Notes: generated by a model from the letters alone, not told the origin. DNA of 64,000 nt from Bacillota bacterium (GCA_023391695.1 JAEWAK010000013.1:1-64000), one strand, 5' to 3'. Counted from the stretch's first letter, positions 53,500-62,975 are shown. Program-made: numbers and translations.

Positions 53500-54375
53500 T
53501 TATTTTCCCCTTTCTGCCATCAGAAGATCGATTTCATCTTCGTTAATTCCAACCATGGCTTCTCCTAAATCCTCGGACAGATCGGCTAACATCCCCGAGT
53601 CGGTATAATTGGTTACGGCTTTTACAATTGCCGCGGCTCTTTTTGCCGGATTACCGGATTTAAAGATTCCGGATCCCACAAAAACCCCATCCGCTCCAAG
53701 CTGCATCATAAGGGCCGCATCGGCGGGAGTTGCCACACCGCCTGCCGCAAAATTAACGACCGGAAGTTTTCCGCTGTTATGTACGGACAGGACTAAATCA
53801 TAAGGCACCTGTAACTCTTTGGCCGCCTGATAAAGTTCATCTTCCCTTAAGGCGGTTAACCGGGCAATTTCACTGTTCATCTTTCTCATATGGCGTACGG
53901 CCTGGACAATATCCCCGGTTCCCGGTTCTCCTTTGGTACGTATCATGGAAGCTCCTTCCTTAATACGCCGCAGCGCTTCCCCTAAATCCTTCGCACCGCA
54001 TACGAAAGGGACCTTAAATTTGGTTTTGTCAATGTGATATATATCATCGGCAGGAGATAGGACTTCACTTTCATCGATATAGTCAATTTCAATGGCTTCC
54101 AAAATCTGTGCTTCTGCAAAATGGCCGATCCTGCACTTGGCCATAACCGGGATAGTAACGGCTTTTTGTATCCCTCTTATCATTTTCGGGTCACTCATTC
54201 TGGAAACCCCGCCTGCCGCCCGAATATCAGCAGGTATTCTCTCCAGAGCCATAACGGCACAGGCACCGGCAGCTTCCGCGATTTGAGCCTGCTCTGGGGT
54301 GGTAACATCCATAATAACACCGCCCTTGAGCATCTGAGCCAGTTCCTTGTTTAACTCATATCTGTTTTCCTTCAT
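53500..54375 (-). CDS. pdxS: Pyridoxal 5'-phosphate synthase lyase subunit
   Basis: PdxS builds PLP from ribose 5-phosphate, glyceraldehyde 3-phosphate and ammonia, forming a dodecamer with PdxT bound. It has 291 residues. K80 in VMAKCRIGH is the first Schiff-base lysine and D23 lies in the MDVTTPEQ motif. The LRRIKEGASMIRTKGEPGTG block is conserved. GGAGG precedes ATG 54375. The pair forms one transcript, with pdxS upstream. Confidence 0.97.
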   Translation of the reverse strand: MKENRYELNKELAQMLKGGVIMDVTTPEQAQIAEAAGACAVMALERIPADIRAAGGVSRMSDPKMIRGIQKAVTIPVMAKCRIGHFAEAQILEAIEIDYIDESEVLSPADDIYHIDKTKFKVPFVCGAKDLGEALRRIKEGASMIRTKGEPGTGDIVQAVRHMRKMNSEIARLTALREDELYQAAKELQVPYDLVLSVHNSGKLPVVNFAAGGVATPADAALMMQLGADGVFVGSGIFKSGNPAKRAAAIVKAVTNYTDSGMLADLSEDLGEAMVGINEDEIDLLMAERGK

Positions 54376-54841
54376 TGTGAACCTCCATTTTTATGAATTT
54401 AACTGATATCCGGATATCATAACTGCACTACAGTTATTGTTATGAGAATTATTATACCGCATTCTGCCCCTGTTAAAACAGCCAAAAGTCAATAATTTAA
54501 AAGTGCCAGATGAGAGCAGGTAATATAAAATAAGTTACTGTTTACATTCCTGCCAAAAGCAGCAGTGTTATGAACAGTAACTAAAATAATACAAATTATC
54601 AATAATTTGACTGTCATTTTATACCTATTTCAGATAAAATGTGATAAAATCAGTATACCAACATAAATTTTAATTTTTGTTTTATAAGCGGATTTGGCAG
54701 GCCTGAAAAAGAGATTGTAAATTTAGTGTAACTATTTAAATACACCCAGGAAAAAAACGTAAAAACAAGTCAGACAGGATTGCGGGATATGACAGGCCGG
54801 TTTATCCGGCCATATTATAAAAGATATGACGGGAGGAAATT
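54376..54841. other. Divergent intergenic region between pdxS and the 5'-nucleotidase gene
   Basis: It must hold the promoters of both units. On the minus strand TATAAT (complement of 54451-54456) is a likely -10 for pdxST, without a clear -35. On the plus strand GGCCGG (54795-54800) and CCGGCC (54806-54811) form a tight hairpin 24 bases before the ribosome site. No gene was seen here. Confidence 0.4.
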
Positions 54842-55744
54842 ATGCCATATAAATTAAACGATAAATTAGTGGTTGCGGTCTCATCCAGGGCTTTGTTTGA
54901 TTTGGAGTATGAGAACAGCATATACATGGAAAAAGGGTTAAGTGAATATTCCAAATATGAAATCGAGCATGAAAATGATATTTTAAAGGAAGGGACGGCA
55001 TTTTCCCTGATAAAAGCCCTGCTGGAATTTAACCATAAGTTTAAAGATCCAATGGTAGAAGTAATCGTAATTTCAAGAAACAATCCGGAAACGGGCCTCC
55101 GTGTGTTTAATTCCATAGAAAATAAGGGACTTGAGATCATACGGGCAGCATTTACCGGAGGGGAAAAAATCGCAAAATACCTTTCTGCCTTTGAGGTGGA
55201 TTTGTTCCTGTCAAAAAATGAGGAAGATGTACAGGAAGCAATTGATGCGGGTTTCGCTGCGGCCTTGATTTATGATGTCCCTAAAAATTATACACCGGAT
55301 GACCATGAGATACGTATTGCCTTTGACGGGGATGCTGTGGTTTTTTCGGAGGAATCGGAGGCGATTTATAAAAAAGAGGGTCTGGAGGCATTTTTAGAAC
55401 ATGAAAAAATTAATGCGGAAAAAACCTTGCCGGACGGTCCCTTTGCCAAACTGCTGAGGACTTTGTCAGCAATTAAGGAAAAATATCCCAATATGCTTCG
55501 GATTGCGATTATAACAGCCAGAAATAATCCGGCCCATAAGAGAGTGATTTTAACATTAAGACAATGGGGCGTCAATGTGGATGAAGCCTTTTTCCTCGGC
55601 GGAGTTGAAAAAAAGGAGGTTTTAAAGGCATTCAATGCCCATATCTTTTTTGATGACCAGGACGTACACGTAAAAACAGCTGCAGCTGAGATCCCTTCCG
55701 GCCGGGTACCTTACAAAACGGGGACGGAGATTTCTAATCCTTAA
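54842..55744 (+). CDS. 5'-nucleotidase (PF06189-type)
   Basis: A 300-residue cytoplasmic nucleotidase of the cN-I type, which hydrolyses AMP or other nucleoside monophosphates. The opening VAVSSRALFDLEYENSIYMEKGL and the FDGDAVVFSEESE motif (about residues 161-173) are characteristic, and IITARNNPAHKRVILTLR-like text near residue 225 completes the HAD-like fold. GGGAGG precedes ATG 54842. It stands alone. Confidence 0.88.
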   Translation: MPYKLNDKLVVAVSSRALFDLEYENSIYMEKGLSEYSKYEIEHENDILKEGTAFSLIKALLEFNHKFKDPMVEVIVISRNNPETGLRVFNSIENKGLEIIRAAFTGGEKIAKYLSAFEVDLFLSKNEEDVQEAIDAGFAAALIYDVPKNYTPDDHEIRIAFDGDAVVFSEESEAIYKKEGLEAFLEHEKINAEKTLPDGPFAKLLRTLSAIKEKYPNMLRIAIITARNNPAHKRVILTLRQWGVNVDEAFFLGGVEKKEVLKAFNAHIFFDDQDVHVKTAAAEIPSGRVPYKTGTEISNP

Positions 55745-55924
55745 TTCTTTACCTGTGCAAAAGACATACTCCGGAGTGGAGAAAATAAAAATTTAAAGTA
55801 AATAATCATGAACTTAAAACCCTGCTATAATAATACTTGAAATAATCATAGGAATATGGTTAAAATATAGATACTGTATTATAACATAATTCATATATAG
55901 GATTTATTAACCTGTCAGGAAAGA
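55745..55924. other. Gap after the 5'-nucleotidase gene
   Basis: AT-rich DNA without an open frame. ACTCCGGAGT at 55768-55777 is a 10-base palindrome. TAACCTGT (55908-55915) and ACAGGTTA (55982-55989) are inverted arms that straddle the start of the repeat copy. Confidence 0.35.
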
Positions 55925-56028
55925 GACTTAACGTTTCAGCGAAAGCCCCGCCTTCACTGAAGCAGCAAGCTCAGCTGTGTAACAGGTTAGAACCGCAGCA
56001 GAGCGGAAGGCTAATATCCGCTTTGACT
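55925..56028 (+). repeat. Dispersed repeat copy 3
   Basis: It shares with the 52.6-kb copy GACTTAACnTTTCAG at the left, CACTGAA in the middle, AGCGGA, and AATATCCGCTTTGACT at the right. It ends 26 bases before the next start codon. Confidence 0.65.
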
Positions 56029-56053
56029 TCATACTATAGGGAGGACTCCCTCT

Positions 56054-57289
56054 ATGGGCAATGTTATTATTGTAGGAGGCGGTGCCTCGGGACTGGTGGC
56101 TGCTGTCTTTGCCGCCAGGCAGAAAAATAATGTCACGGTACTGGAGCATAAGGATAAAATCGGCAAAAAAATTCTGGCTACCGGCAATGGCAAGTGTAAT
56201 TATACAAATTTGTACCAGCATCCCGAATGTTACCGGGGTGACGACAGCTCCTTTGCCATGCAGGTACTGCCTTTGTTTGACGTAAGCCGGACTGTCGATT
56301 TTTTTAAGGAACTTGGAATTTATCCGAAAGAAAGAAACGGCTATGTTTATCCGAATTCCGAACAGGCTTCTTCCGTTGTGGAAGTACTGCGCCTGGAACT
56401 TATGCAGTTAAAGGTTAAGAGCTGCTGTGAGGTTCATGTTGAACGGATCGTCAAAGAAAAGGGCAGGTTCCGTATTACTGCAGACAAAGGTGATTTTACG
56501 GCCGATCAGGTAATACTGGCAGCCGGTGGATGCGCTTCCCCGAATCTTGGCTCCGACGGAAGCGGTTACGGTCTTGCGAAAGATCTGGGGCACAGGATAA
56601 TTAAGCCTTTGCCTGCACTGGTTCAGTTAAAAGCCTCTGCCAAATATTTTAAAACACTGGCAGGTGTCAGAACCGGGGCACTGATTCAATTGTTTATAGA
56701 CGGCAAATACAGGGCAAAGGAGCAGGGGGAACTTTTACTGGCAGCCTATGGGGTTTCAGGAATTCCCATTATGCAGCTTAGCAGATATGCTTCCAGAGCT
56801 TTAAGCGAGAAGAAAAAAGTACACCTTATAATAGATTATCTGCCTTCCATCGATAAAGAGGAAGTAGTTCAATTATTATGGGAGCGGACCAGGCGAAATC
56901 CCTCAAGAACTATGGAAGAAGCGCTGATAGGGTTACTCAATCATAAGCTGGCATATGCAGGACTGAAAGAAGCGGGAATGGATCCTTTGTGTTTGTGCGG
57001 TACGGTCGGCAAAGATAAACTCCAGGGCCTGGCCCGGCAGTTGAAAGAATGGAAAGTCGATATAACGGAGCCCAATTCTTTTGATCAGGCCCAGGTAAGT
57101 GCCGGAGGTGTTGACACCGCAGAAATTAATCCGGATACCATGGAATCCAAATTAGTAAAAGGGCTGTATTTTGCCGGTGAATTAATCGATATAGACGGTA
57201 CCTGCGGGGGGTATAACCTCCAGTGGGCCTGGACTACCGGAGCTGTGGCAGGCATGAACTGCGGGAAGGGTTCCGATAGAAATGCCTGA
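56054..57289 (+). CDS. NAD(P)/FAD-dependent oxidoreductase, HI0933-like
   Basis: A 411-residue flavoprotein of the HI0933/YhiN family, whose substrate is not known. The dinucleotide motif VGGGASGLVAAVFAARQ is at about residues 7-23. GNGKCNYTNL and a C-terminal GLYFAGELIDIDGTCGGYNLQWAW block are family marks. GGGAGG precedes ATG 56054. A second FAD protein gene lies 193 bases downstream. Confidence 0.88.
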   Translation: MGNVIIVGGGASGLVAAVFAARQKNNVTVLEHKDKIGKKILATGNGKCNYTNLYQHPECYRGDDSSFAMQVLPLFDVSRTVDFFKELGIYPKERNGYVYPNSEQASSVVEVLRLELMQLKVKSCCEVHVERIVKEKGRFRITADKGDFTADQVILAAGGCASPNLGSDGSGYGLAKDLGHRIIKPLPALVQLKASAKYFKTLAGVRTGALIQLFIDGKYRAKEQGELLLAAYGVSGIPIMQLSRYASRALSEKKKVHLIIDYLPSIDKEEVVQLLWERTRRNPSRTMEEALIGLLNHKLAYAGLKEAGMDPLCLCGTVGKDKLQGLARQLKEWKVDITEPNSFDQAQVSAGGVDTAEINPDTMESKLVKGLYFAGELIDIDGTCGGYNLQWAWTTGAVAGMNCGKGSDRNA

Positions 57290-57312
57290 AGAAAATTCAA
57301 TTTGTGAAAGGA

Positions 57313-57408
57313 CTGCCATACGGTGAAAACCGGAATTCTTTATGGCAGTACCGCAGACAAGCCTGCGGTATGCATTGTGCATAGGTTAAAGAAATCTTCT
57401 TTCAACCT
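57313..57408 (+). promoter_or_regulatory. Three consecutive hairpins between the two FAD-protein genes
   Basis: CTGCCATA/TATGGCAG (57313-57348), ACCGCAG/CTGCGGT (57350-57369) and AGGTT/AACCT with inner AAGAA/TTCTT (57383-57408) are stacked within 96 bases. None has a T-run. Possibly a regulatory leader or processing sites. Confidence 0.55.
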
Positions 57409-57482
57409 GAAAAGATTGTGCCGGCGTATCCTCGGTGCGAAATTCAAATATGCAGAAAATCTGCACAGGAATGGTGTAAAAA

Positions 57483-59078
57483 ATGATTCAAATAACACAA
57501 CTTAAATTAAATATAAACCATACCCGGGAAGATTTAAAAAAACGAATAGCAAAACAGTTAAAGGTTTCCGAGCAGGAAATCTTAAATTTTTCTGTCACAA
57601 AGAAATCCATTGATGCAAGAAAAAAGGACGAGCTCTTTTATGTCTATAATGTTGAAGTAAAGCTTTCGGATGAAAAACGGGTGTTAAAGCGGGTTCACAG
57701 CCCGGGTATTACCTTGGGTGAACGTCCCGGGTACCAATTTAAGCCAAGCGGCGAAGAAAAGCTGAATTTCCGTCCTGTCATTGCAGGCTCCGGTCCGGCA
57801 GGTTTATTCTGCGGCCTTATGCTGGCCCGTAACGGATATCAGCCGGTTATAATCGAACGGGGGGAGGAAGTTAACAATCGGGTAAAAGCTGTTGAACATT
57901 TCTGGAATCATAATGAACTGGATGTTAACTCCAATGTGCAATTCGGGGAAGGCGGTGCAGGAACCTTTTCCGACGGCAAACTGAACACTTTGGTTAAGGA
58001 TGAACTGGGAAGAAACCATAAGGTCCTGGAAATTTTGGCAGAACACGGAGCCCCGGAGGAAATACGGTATCTGAATAAACCCCATATCGGAACGGACCGG
58101 TTAAGGGCAGTGGTGCAGGGTATACGCGAAGAAATCATATCTTTGGGCGGGGAAGTGAGATTTAATACCTGCCTGACCGATATAGTGATTGAAAACGGAA
58201 AATTACAGGGAATTAAAGTCAATGGAAAAGAATTCATCCAGTGCGGCGTACTGGTAATGGCAATCGGCCATAGTGCCAGGGATACTTTTGAATTAATTTA
58301 CCGGAAAGGATTTAAGTTGTCCCCCAAATCCTTTGCCATAGGGGTAAGGATAGAACATCCCCAGATTCTTATTAGCCGTAACCAGTATGGGGAGGCTTAT
58401 GACAAACTACCGGCTGCGGATTACAAACTAACCTACAATGCCGGTACCGGCAGGAGTGTTTATTCCTTCTGCATGTGTCCGGGGGGATTTGTTGTAAATT
58501 CTTCTTCCGAACCGGGCGGTATTGCGGTAAACGGCATGAGTAACCATGCCAGAAACGAAGTTAATGCCAACAGTGCTTTAATTGTAACGGTGACGCCAAA
58601 GGATTTCCCAAAGTCTTATGAGGTACCGGAAGTATTGTCGGGAGTTGAATTTCAGCGTACCTGGGAGAAAAAAGCTTATAAGGCAGGGAAGGGATTCATA
58701 CCGGTCCAGTTATTTGGAGACTTGTGCAGGAACCGGGAGAGTGTTACAATAGGTCATATTAAACCAAATATAAAAGGAAATTACCGGCTGTCAGATTTAA
58801 GGCAATGCCTTCCTGATTATGTCACAGATTCTTTAATAGAAGGAATCCATGCCTTTGACAGAATGATCCCCGGTTATGCCGATGAAGAAGCTATCCTTTC
58901 CGGTGTGGAGACCAGGACTTCCTCCCCTCTTAGAATAGAACGGGATGACAAATTCGAATCCAATATATCCGGAGTCTATCCCTGCGGGGAAGGGGCGGGA
59001 TATGCAGGCGGCATTACCTCTGCTGCAATAGACGGAATTAAGGTATTTGAAGCAATTGCGAAACGTTATAAAAGATAA
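57483..59078 (+). CDS. FAD-dependent oxidoreductase (COG2509-type)
   Basis: A 531-residue flavoprotein of unknown substrate. An N-terminal region of about 80 residues (ITQLKLNINHTREDLKKRI...) precedes the FAD domain. The dinucleotide motif GSGPAGLFCGLMLARNG is at about residues 101-117, and FGEGGAGTFSDGKLNTLV follows. The C-terminal VYPCGEGAGYAGGITSAAIDG completes the FAD site. The N-terminal domain plus FAD fold matches uncharacterised proteins annotated as FAD-dependent dehydrogenases. The start ATG 57483 has only a weak ribosome site (AGGAATGG). Confidence 0.85.
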   Translation: MIQITQLKLNINHTREDLKKRIAKQLKVSEQEILNFSVTKKSIDARKKDELFYVYNVEVKLSDEKRVLKRVHSPGITLGERPGYQFKPSGEEKLNFRPVIAGSGPAGLFCGLMLARNGYQPVIIERGEEVNNRVKAVEHFWNHNELDVNSNVQFGEGGAGTFSDGKLNTLVKDELGRNHKVLEILAEHGAPEEIRYLNKPHIGTDRLRAVVQGIREEIISLGGEVRFNTCLTDIVIENGKLQGIKVNGKEFIQCGVLVMAIGHSARDTFELIYRKGFKLSPKSFAIGVRIEHPQILISRNQYGEAYDKLPAADYKLTYNAGTGRSVYSFCMCPGGFVVNSSSEPGGIAVNGMSNHARNEVNANSALIVTVTPKDFPKSYEVPEVLSGVEFQRTWEKKAYKAGKGFIPVQLFGDLCRNRESVTIGHIKPNIKGNYRLSDLRQCLPDYVTDSLIEGIHAFDRMIPGYADEEAILSGVETRTSSPLRIERDDKFESNISGVYPCGEGAGYAGGITSAAIDGIKVFEAIAKRYKR

Positions 59079-59228
59079 TACGTTACAAGATAAGTTAAGT
59101 GACTATTCGGTCACTGCGGTTCTAACGAAAGCTGCATATATGTTTATGCACGGAACAGAGAGTATGGAATCGATATTAAATATAATGCATTATGCAATTT
59201 TCTACTAAGGATTTGAAAGGAGCAGTAT

Positions 59229-60089
59229 ATGGCTTTAAATAGAGAAGACATAAAAGGCAAGAACCGGATTGTCGTAAAAATCGGTTCTTCTTCCTTAACC
59301 CATGAAAGCACCGGCAGTTTAAACCTGTCCAAAATGGAAAAACTGGTGCGGGTTCTAACCGACCTCAGGAATCAGGGAAAGGATGTTATATTGGTATCCT
59401 CCGGTGCCATTGCGGTAGGCCGGGAAACCCTGGGGCTAAAAGAAAAACCAAAGGTAACGGCAGTGAAGCAGGCCTGTGCGGCAGTAGGACAGGCCAGGCT
59501 TATGATGGTATACCAGAAATTATTTGCGGAATATAATCAGGTGCCTGCACAAATATTAATGACAAAATATACAATGATTAATGACATAAGCAGAAAAAAT
59601 GCCAGAAATACCTTTGAAGAATTATTAAACATGGGCGTTATACCCATTGTAAATGAAAATGATACCGTGTCCACCGATGAGTTGGAATTCGGTGATTTTG
59701 GCGATAACGATACCTTATCTGCAATTGTTGCGGCACTGGTCAATGCGGATTTACTGATCCTGTTATCCGATATTGACGGATTATACACGGATGACCCCCA
59801 CAGAAATGCGGATGCCGTTTTTATTGATTATGTAGAAGTCATTGACGATAATTTATGTGAAATGGGCAAGGATTCGTCCTCTTCCGTGGGAACCGGAGGC
59901 ATGGCAACAAAAATTTCCGCTGCCAAGATTGCGACCGATTCAGGTGCCGACATGATCATTGCAAATGGGGAAGAAATATACATAATTAATGAAATTATGG
60001 ACGGCAGAAATGTGGGAACCTTATTTAAAGCCCATAAGGATGAGAATTTTATTTTAATGGATTATATCCGTACCAGGCAATACCCATAA
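59229..60089 (+). CDS. proB: Glutamate 5-kinase
   Basis: ProB phosphorylates glutamate in the first step of proline synthesis. The protein has 286 residues and lacks the C-terminal PUA domain of the 367-residue E. coli form, as in several Firmicutes. The VVKIGSSSLTHES nucleotide-binding start, SSGAIAVGRETLG, VNENDTVSTDELEFGDNDTL-like glutamate site and GTGGMATKI are intact. AAAGGAG precedes ATG 59229. It shares an apparent operon with DUF896, MTHFS and proA. Confidence 0.95.
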   Translation: MALNREDIKGKNRIVVKIGSSSLTHESTGSLNLSKMEKLVRVLTDLRNQGKDVILVSSGAIAVGRETLGLKEKPKVTAVKQACAAVGQARLMMVYQKLFAEYNQVPAQILMTKYTMINDISRKNARNTFEELLNMGVIPIVNENDTVSTDELEFGDFGDNDTLSAIVAALVNADLLILLSDIDGLYTDDPHRNADAVFIDYVEVIDDNLCEMGKDSSSSVGTGGMATKISAAKIATDSGADMIIANGEEIYIINEIMDGRNVGTLFKAHKDENFILMDYIRTRQYP

Positions 60090-60120
60090 GGACGGCATAT
60101 ATTTAGAAAGGTATGTTAAA

Positions 60121-60330
60121 ATGGATGATAATAAGTTAGCAAGGATCAATGAACTCTATAAAAAATCCCAGAATGAGGGACTGACAGCGAAAGAAAAGCA
60201 GGAACAGGCTGATTTAAGAAGTGAATATATTCAGGCAATCCGTAAAAATCTTCGCGGGACATTAAACCAGATATCTTTATTAAACCCGGACGGAACCGTT
60301 ACAGAGCTGCAGAAAAAGGAAAAACACTGA
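60121..60330 (+). CDS. DUF896 family small protein (YnzC-like)
   Basis: A 69-residue protein, entirely helical in appearance. The core RINELYKKSQNEGLTAKEKQEQADLRSEYI is the DUF896 signature (YnzC/YnzA type; the B. subtilis relative YneA operon protein is small too). No biochemical role is established. AGAAAGG precedes ATG 60121. Its stop codon overlaps the next start by one base. Confidence 0.92.
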   Translation: MDDNKLARINELYKKSQNEGLTAKEKQEQADLRSEYIQAIRKNLRGTLNQISLLNPDGTVTELQKKEKH

Positions 60331-60899
60331 TGCAAAAACAGGAAATCCGTAAAACCATGAAAGAATTAAAAAGCCGGTTAACCAAAGAGGAGCAAAAGGT
60401 TTATAGCAGTATAATTGCGGATCGGCTGTTAAAGCTTCCGGAATACAGGCAGTGCGGACAGATATTTTGTTATGTTTCCTTCAACCAGGAAGTCATTACG
60501 ACAACCTTAATCGAGAAAGCGCTGTTTCAGCAGCAGAAAGTGGCGGTGCCCAAAATAACCGGCAAAGGGATGCAATTTTTTTATATCCGTTCCCTTAAGG
60601 ATTTAGAACCCGGCATCCTGGGCATTCCGGAACCGGTTACAGAGGAAGAAGCCCTTCCGGATATTACCAAAGATAACCTTATCCTGGTACCGGGACTGGC
60701 CTTCGATCCTCATGGTATCCGCATTGGTTATGGAAAGGGATATTATGATAATTTTTTCCGGAAATACGGTAACCTTTCCCTGGTCAAAATTGCTTTGGCC
60801 TATGATTTTCAGGTTTTGCCGGAACTTCCGGAAGAGGAACATGATATAAGGGTGGATCAGATTATTACACAAAGAGGTATTATAAAAAGTAATATATAA
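60330..60899 (+). CDS. 5-formyltetrahydrofolate cyclo-ligase
   Basis: MTHFS converts 5-formyl-THF to 5,10-methenyl-THF with ATP. It has 189 residues, the normal size. The N-terminal KQEIRKTMKELKSRLT, the LVPGLAFDPHGIRIGYGKGYYDNF block with its ATP-contacting glycine-rich loop, and the C-terminal HDIRVDQIIT are conserved. It overlaps the DUF896 gene by one base, so translation is coupled. Confidence 0.94.
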   Translation: MQKQEIRKTMKELKSRLTKEEQKVYSSIIADRLLKLPEYRQCGQIFCYVSFNQEVITTTLIEKALFQQQKVAVPKITGKGMQFFYIRSLKDLEPGILGIPEPVTEEEALPDITKDNLILVPGLAFDPHGIRIGYGKGYYDNFFRKYGNLSLVKIALAYDFQVLPELPEEEHDIRVDQIITQRGIIKSNI

Positions 60900-60933
60900 A
60901 TTTAAAGAAATTCAGAAAGGATGGTTGATTCAT

Positions 60934-62178
60934 ATGAAATATTTGGAAGAAGTCGGCATGAAATCAAAAAAAGCAGCCGCTGACTTAAATATTTTAGGTG
61001 TAGCACGTAAAAACGAAGGCCTTAAAGCAGCAGCCTCTTCATTGCTCGACAATGAAGAGGAAATACTAAAGGAAAATGAGCTGGATATTGCAAGAGCAAA
61101 GGAAAACGGCATGTTGGAATCATTAATTGACCGGCTGCGGTTAAATCATGACCGTATAGAGGGAATGTCCAGGGGACTTTTGGACATTGTTGATTTGAAT
61201 GACCCGGTCGGTGAAGTAATATCCATGAATACCCGTCCCAATGGCCTGGTCATTGGGCAAAAACGGGTTCCGATCGGCGTGATCGGCATTATCTATGAAT
61301 CCCGTCCCAACGTAACGGCGGATGCATTCGGGCTTTGTTTCAAGACCGGAAATGCTGTTATATTAAGAGGCGGAAGTGATGCGATCCATTCCAATCTGGC
61401 TATTGTAAAGGCAATAAAAAAAGCACTGAGCCAGGTTGGCCTGAATGAAGACGCCATACAGTTAATTGAAGATACCAGCCGGGAAACCGCAAAAGAACTG
61501 ATGCGCCTGAATCAGTATATTGATCTGCTGATTCCCCGTGGCGGAGCCGGCTTGATCCGTACTGTAATTGAGAACAGCACCATACCGGTGATCGAGACCG
61601 GAACGGGCAACTGCCATGTTTATGTAGACGAAGCTGCGGATTTTGATATGGCCCTTAATATTATTGATAATGCCAAGACCCAGCGCCTGGGAGTATGCAA
61701 TGCCTGTGAATCCTTAGTGATACACAGTAAAGTGGCGGAGCAATTTATCCCTCTTATCTATGAAAGATTAACAGCGAAACAAATTATATTTCGTGCGGAT
61801 GAAAGGGCCAGGGCAATCTGTGATAAAATGGAACCGGCTGCGGAAGAAGATTATGGAAAAGAATATCTGGATCGGTTCATTTCCTTAAAGATAGTTGATT
61901 CAATTGAGGAAGCGATTGCACATATTAATTACTATAATACAAAACATTCCGAAACCATAATAACAAAGGACTATGATCATGCAATGAAATTCCTGAACGA
62001 AATAGATGCTGCTGCAGTTTATGTAAATGCTTCAACTCGATTTACGGATGGAGGAGAATTTGGTTTTGGAGCTGAAATCGGTATAAGTACGCAAAAGCTT
62101 CATGCCAGGGGTCCTATGGGTCTGGCAGCGTTGACTTCCACAAAATATATTATATTCGGCAATGGGCAGATACGTTAA
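60934..62178 (+). CDS. proA: Gamma-glutamyl phosphate reductase
   Basis: ProA reduces gamma-glutamyl phosphate to glutamate semialdehyde with NADPH, the second proline step after ProB. It has 414 residues, as usual. The catalytic cysteine is C258 in CNACESLVIH, and RPNVTADAFGLCFKTGNAVILRGG is the NADP-binding region. ATG 60934 is preferred over an in-frame TTG at 60925. It is separated from proB by two unrelated small genes. Confidence 0.96.
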   Translation: MKYLEEVGMKSKKAAADLNILGVARKNEGLKAAASSLLDNEEEILKENELDIARAKENGMLESLIDRLRLNHDRIEGMSRGLLDIVDLNDPVGEVISMNTRPNGLVIGQKRVPIGVIGIIYESRPNVTADAFGLCFKTGNAVILRGGSDAIHSNLAIVKAIKKALSQVGLNEDAIQLIEDTSRETAKELMRLNQYIDLLIPRGGAGLIRTVIENSTIPVIETGTGNCHVYVDEAADFDMALNIIDNAKTQRLGVCNACESLVIHSKVAEQFIPLIYERLTAKQIIFRADERARAICDKMEPAAEEDYGKEYLDRFISLKIVDSIEEAIAHINYYNTKHSETIITKDYDHAMKFLNEIDAAAVYVNASTRFTDGGEFGFGAEIGISTQKLHARGPMGLAALTSTKYIIFGNGQIR

Positions 62179-62216
62179 GGAAGTAATGTTAACAATCCTG
62201 AGATTCATTTAATTCT

Positions 62217-62281
62217 TTGGGATATGTGCATACGGATGAAACATGATTGTTTTTTCCGGTTGTACATATCCCAATTTTTTT
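62217..62281 (+). terminator. Rho-independent terminator after proA
   Basis: TTGGGATATGTGCA pairs with TGTACATATCCCAA (one wobble), and a run of seven T follows at 62275-62281. The loop is about 33 bases. Confidence 0.85.
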
Positions 62282-62447
62282 CCGGCATAAGATAGAACGC
62301 TTAATGGGGAAAGCGTTTCACACAAAAGAGTAAGGTATAAAGAAAAATCAAATAAAATTTAATAATGGAGTTATAAACAACAGCAAAGGAATTAATGGAT
62401 ACATTGGTTCGAACTATTTTTTTCTTAACTACACAGGAGATGAATAT

Positions 62448-62936
62448 ATGACTAAATTACAAAGGTTGATAAAAAAATGCATGGAACAAAATAATCTTAA
62501 TTCTGGAACAGCAGAATCATTTAACAGTGCTTTAAAGGATTTAGGACGTTGGGTATTAACTCTGTATAGTAATGGGAAACTGACATTTGACAATACCGCA
62601 AAAGATAATATGAAGCTGCATGAAAATTTAAGCATTAAGGAATTTGTAAAGGATGTAGGTGAAAATGCATTAAGACATGGTTATTTTAAAAGCGGGGATA
62701 AAACCTTTTACGAACTGATTGCACTCTGCCACAAGGAATTATCCGGAGCCCTGGATGAATTCTATAAAGGCTATCACCCATGTTATACTTATTACCGGGT
62801 GGACAGCGAACCAAAAGGTATTCCAGCGGAACTGGCGGATGTTATTCTCAGAATATTTATCATGTGTTATCAGTACGATATTGATATTGAAACCGTTTTG
62901 ATCGAAAAAAATGAATATAATAAATTAAAAATTTAG
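62448..62936 (+). CDS. MazG-like nucleotide pyrophosphohydrolase domain protein
   Basis: A 162-residue protein. The C-terminal half contains KELSGALDEF and then KGIPAELADVILRIFIMCYQYDIDIETVLIEKNEYNKLK, the pattern of all-alpha MazG-like NTP pyrophosphohydrolases (E...E and ExxD metal ligands). Only part of the usual EExxE motif is visible, so activity is not certain. The N-terminal 60 residues match nothing I know. AGGAG precedes ATG 62448. It could remove damaged nucleotides or act in phage defence; this is speculative. Confidence 0.6.
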   Translation: MTKLQRLIKKCMEQNNLNSGTAESFNSALKDLGRWVLTLYSNGKLTFDNTAKDNMKLHENLSIKEFVKDVGENALRHGYFKSGDKTFYELIALCHKELSGALDEFYKGYHPCYTYYRVDSEPKGIPAELADVILRIFIMCYQYDIDIETVLIEKNEYNKLKI

Positions 62937-62975
62937 TGATTCTTTTTTTTCAATTTCTGCGGTTTATTTGTTTTA

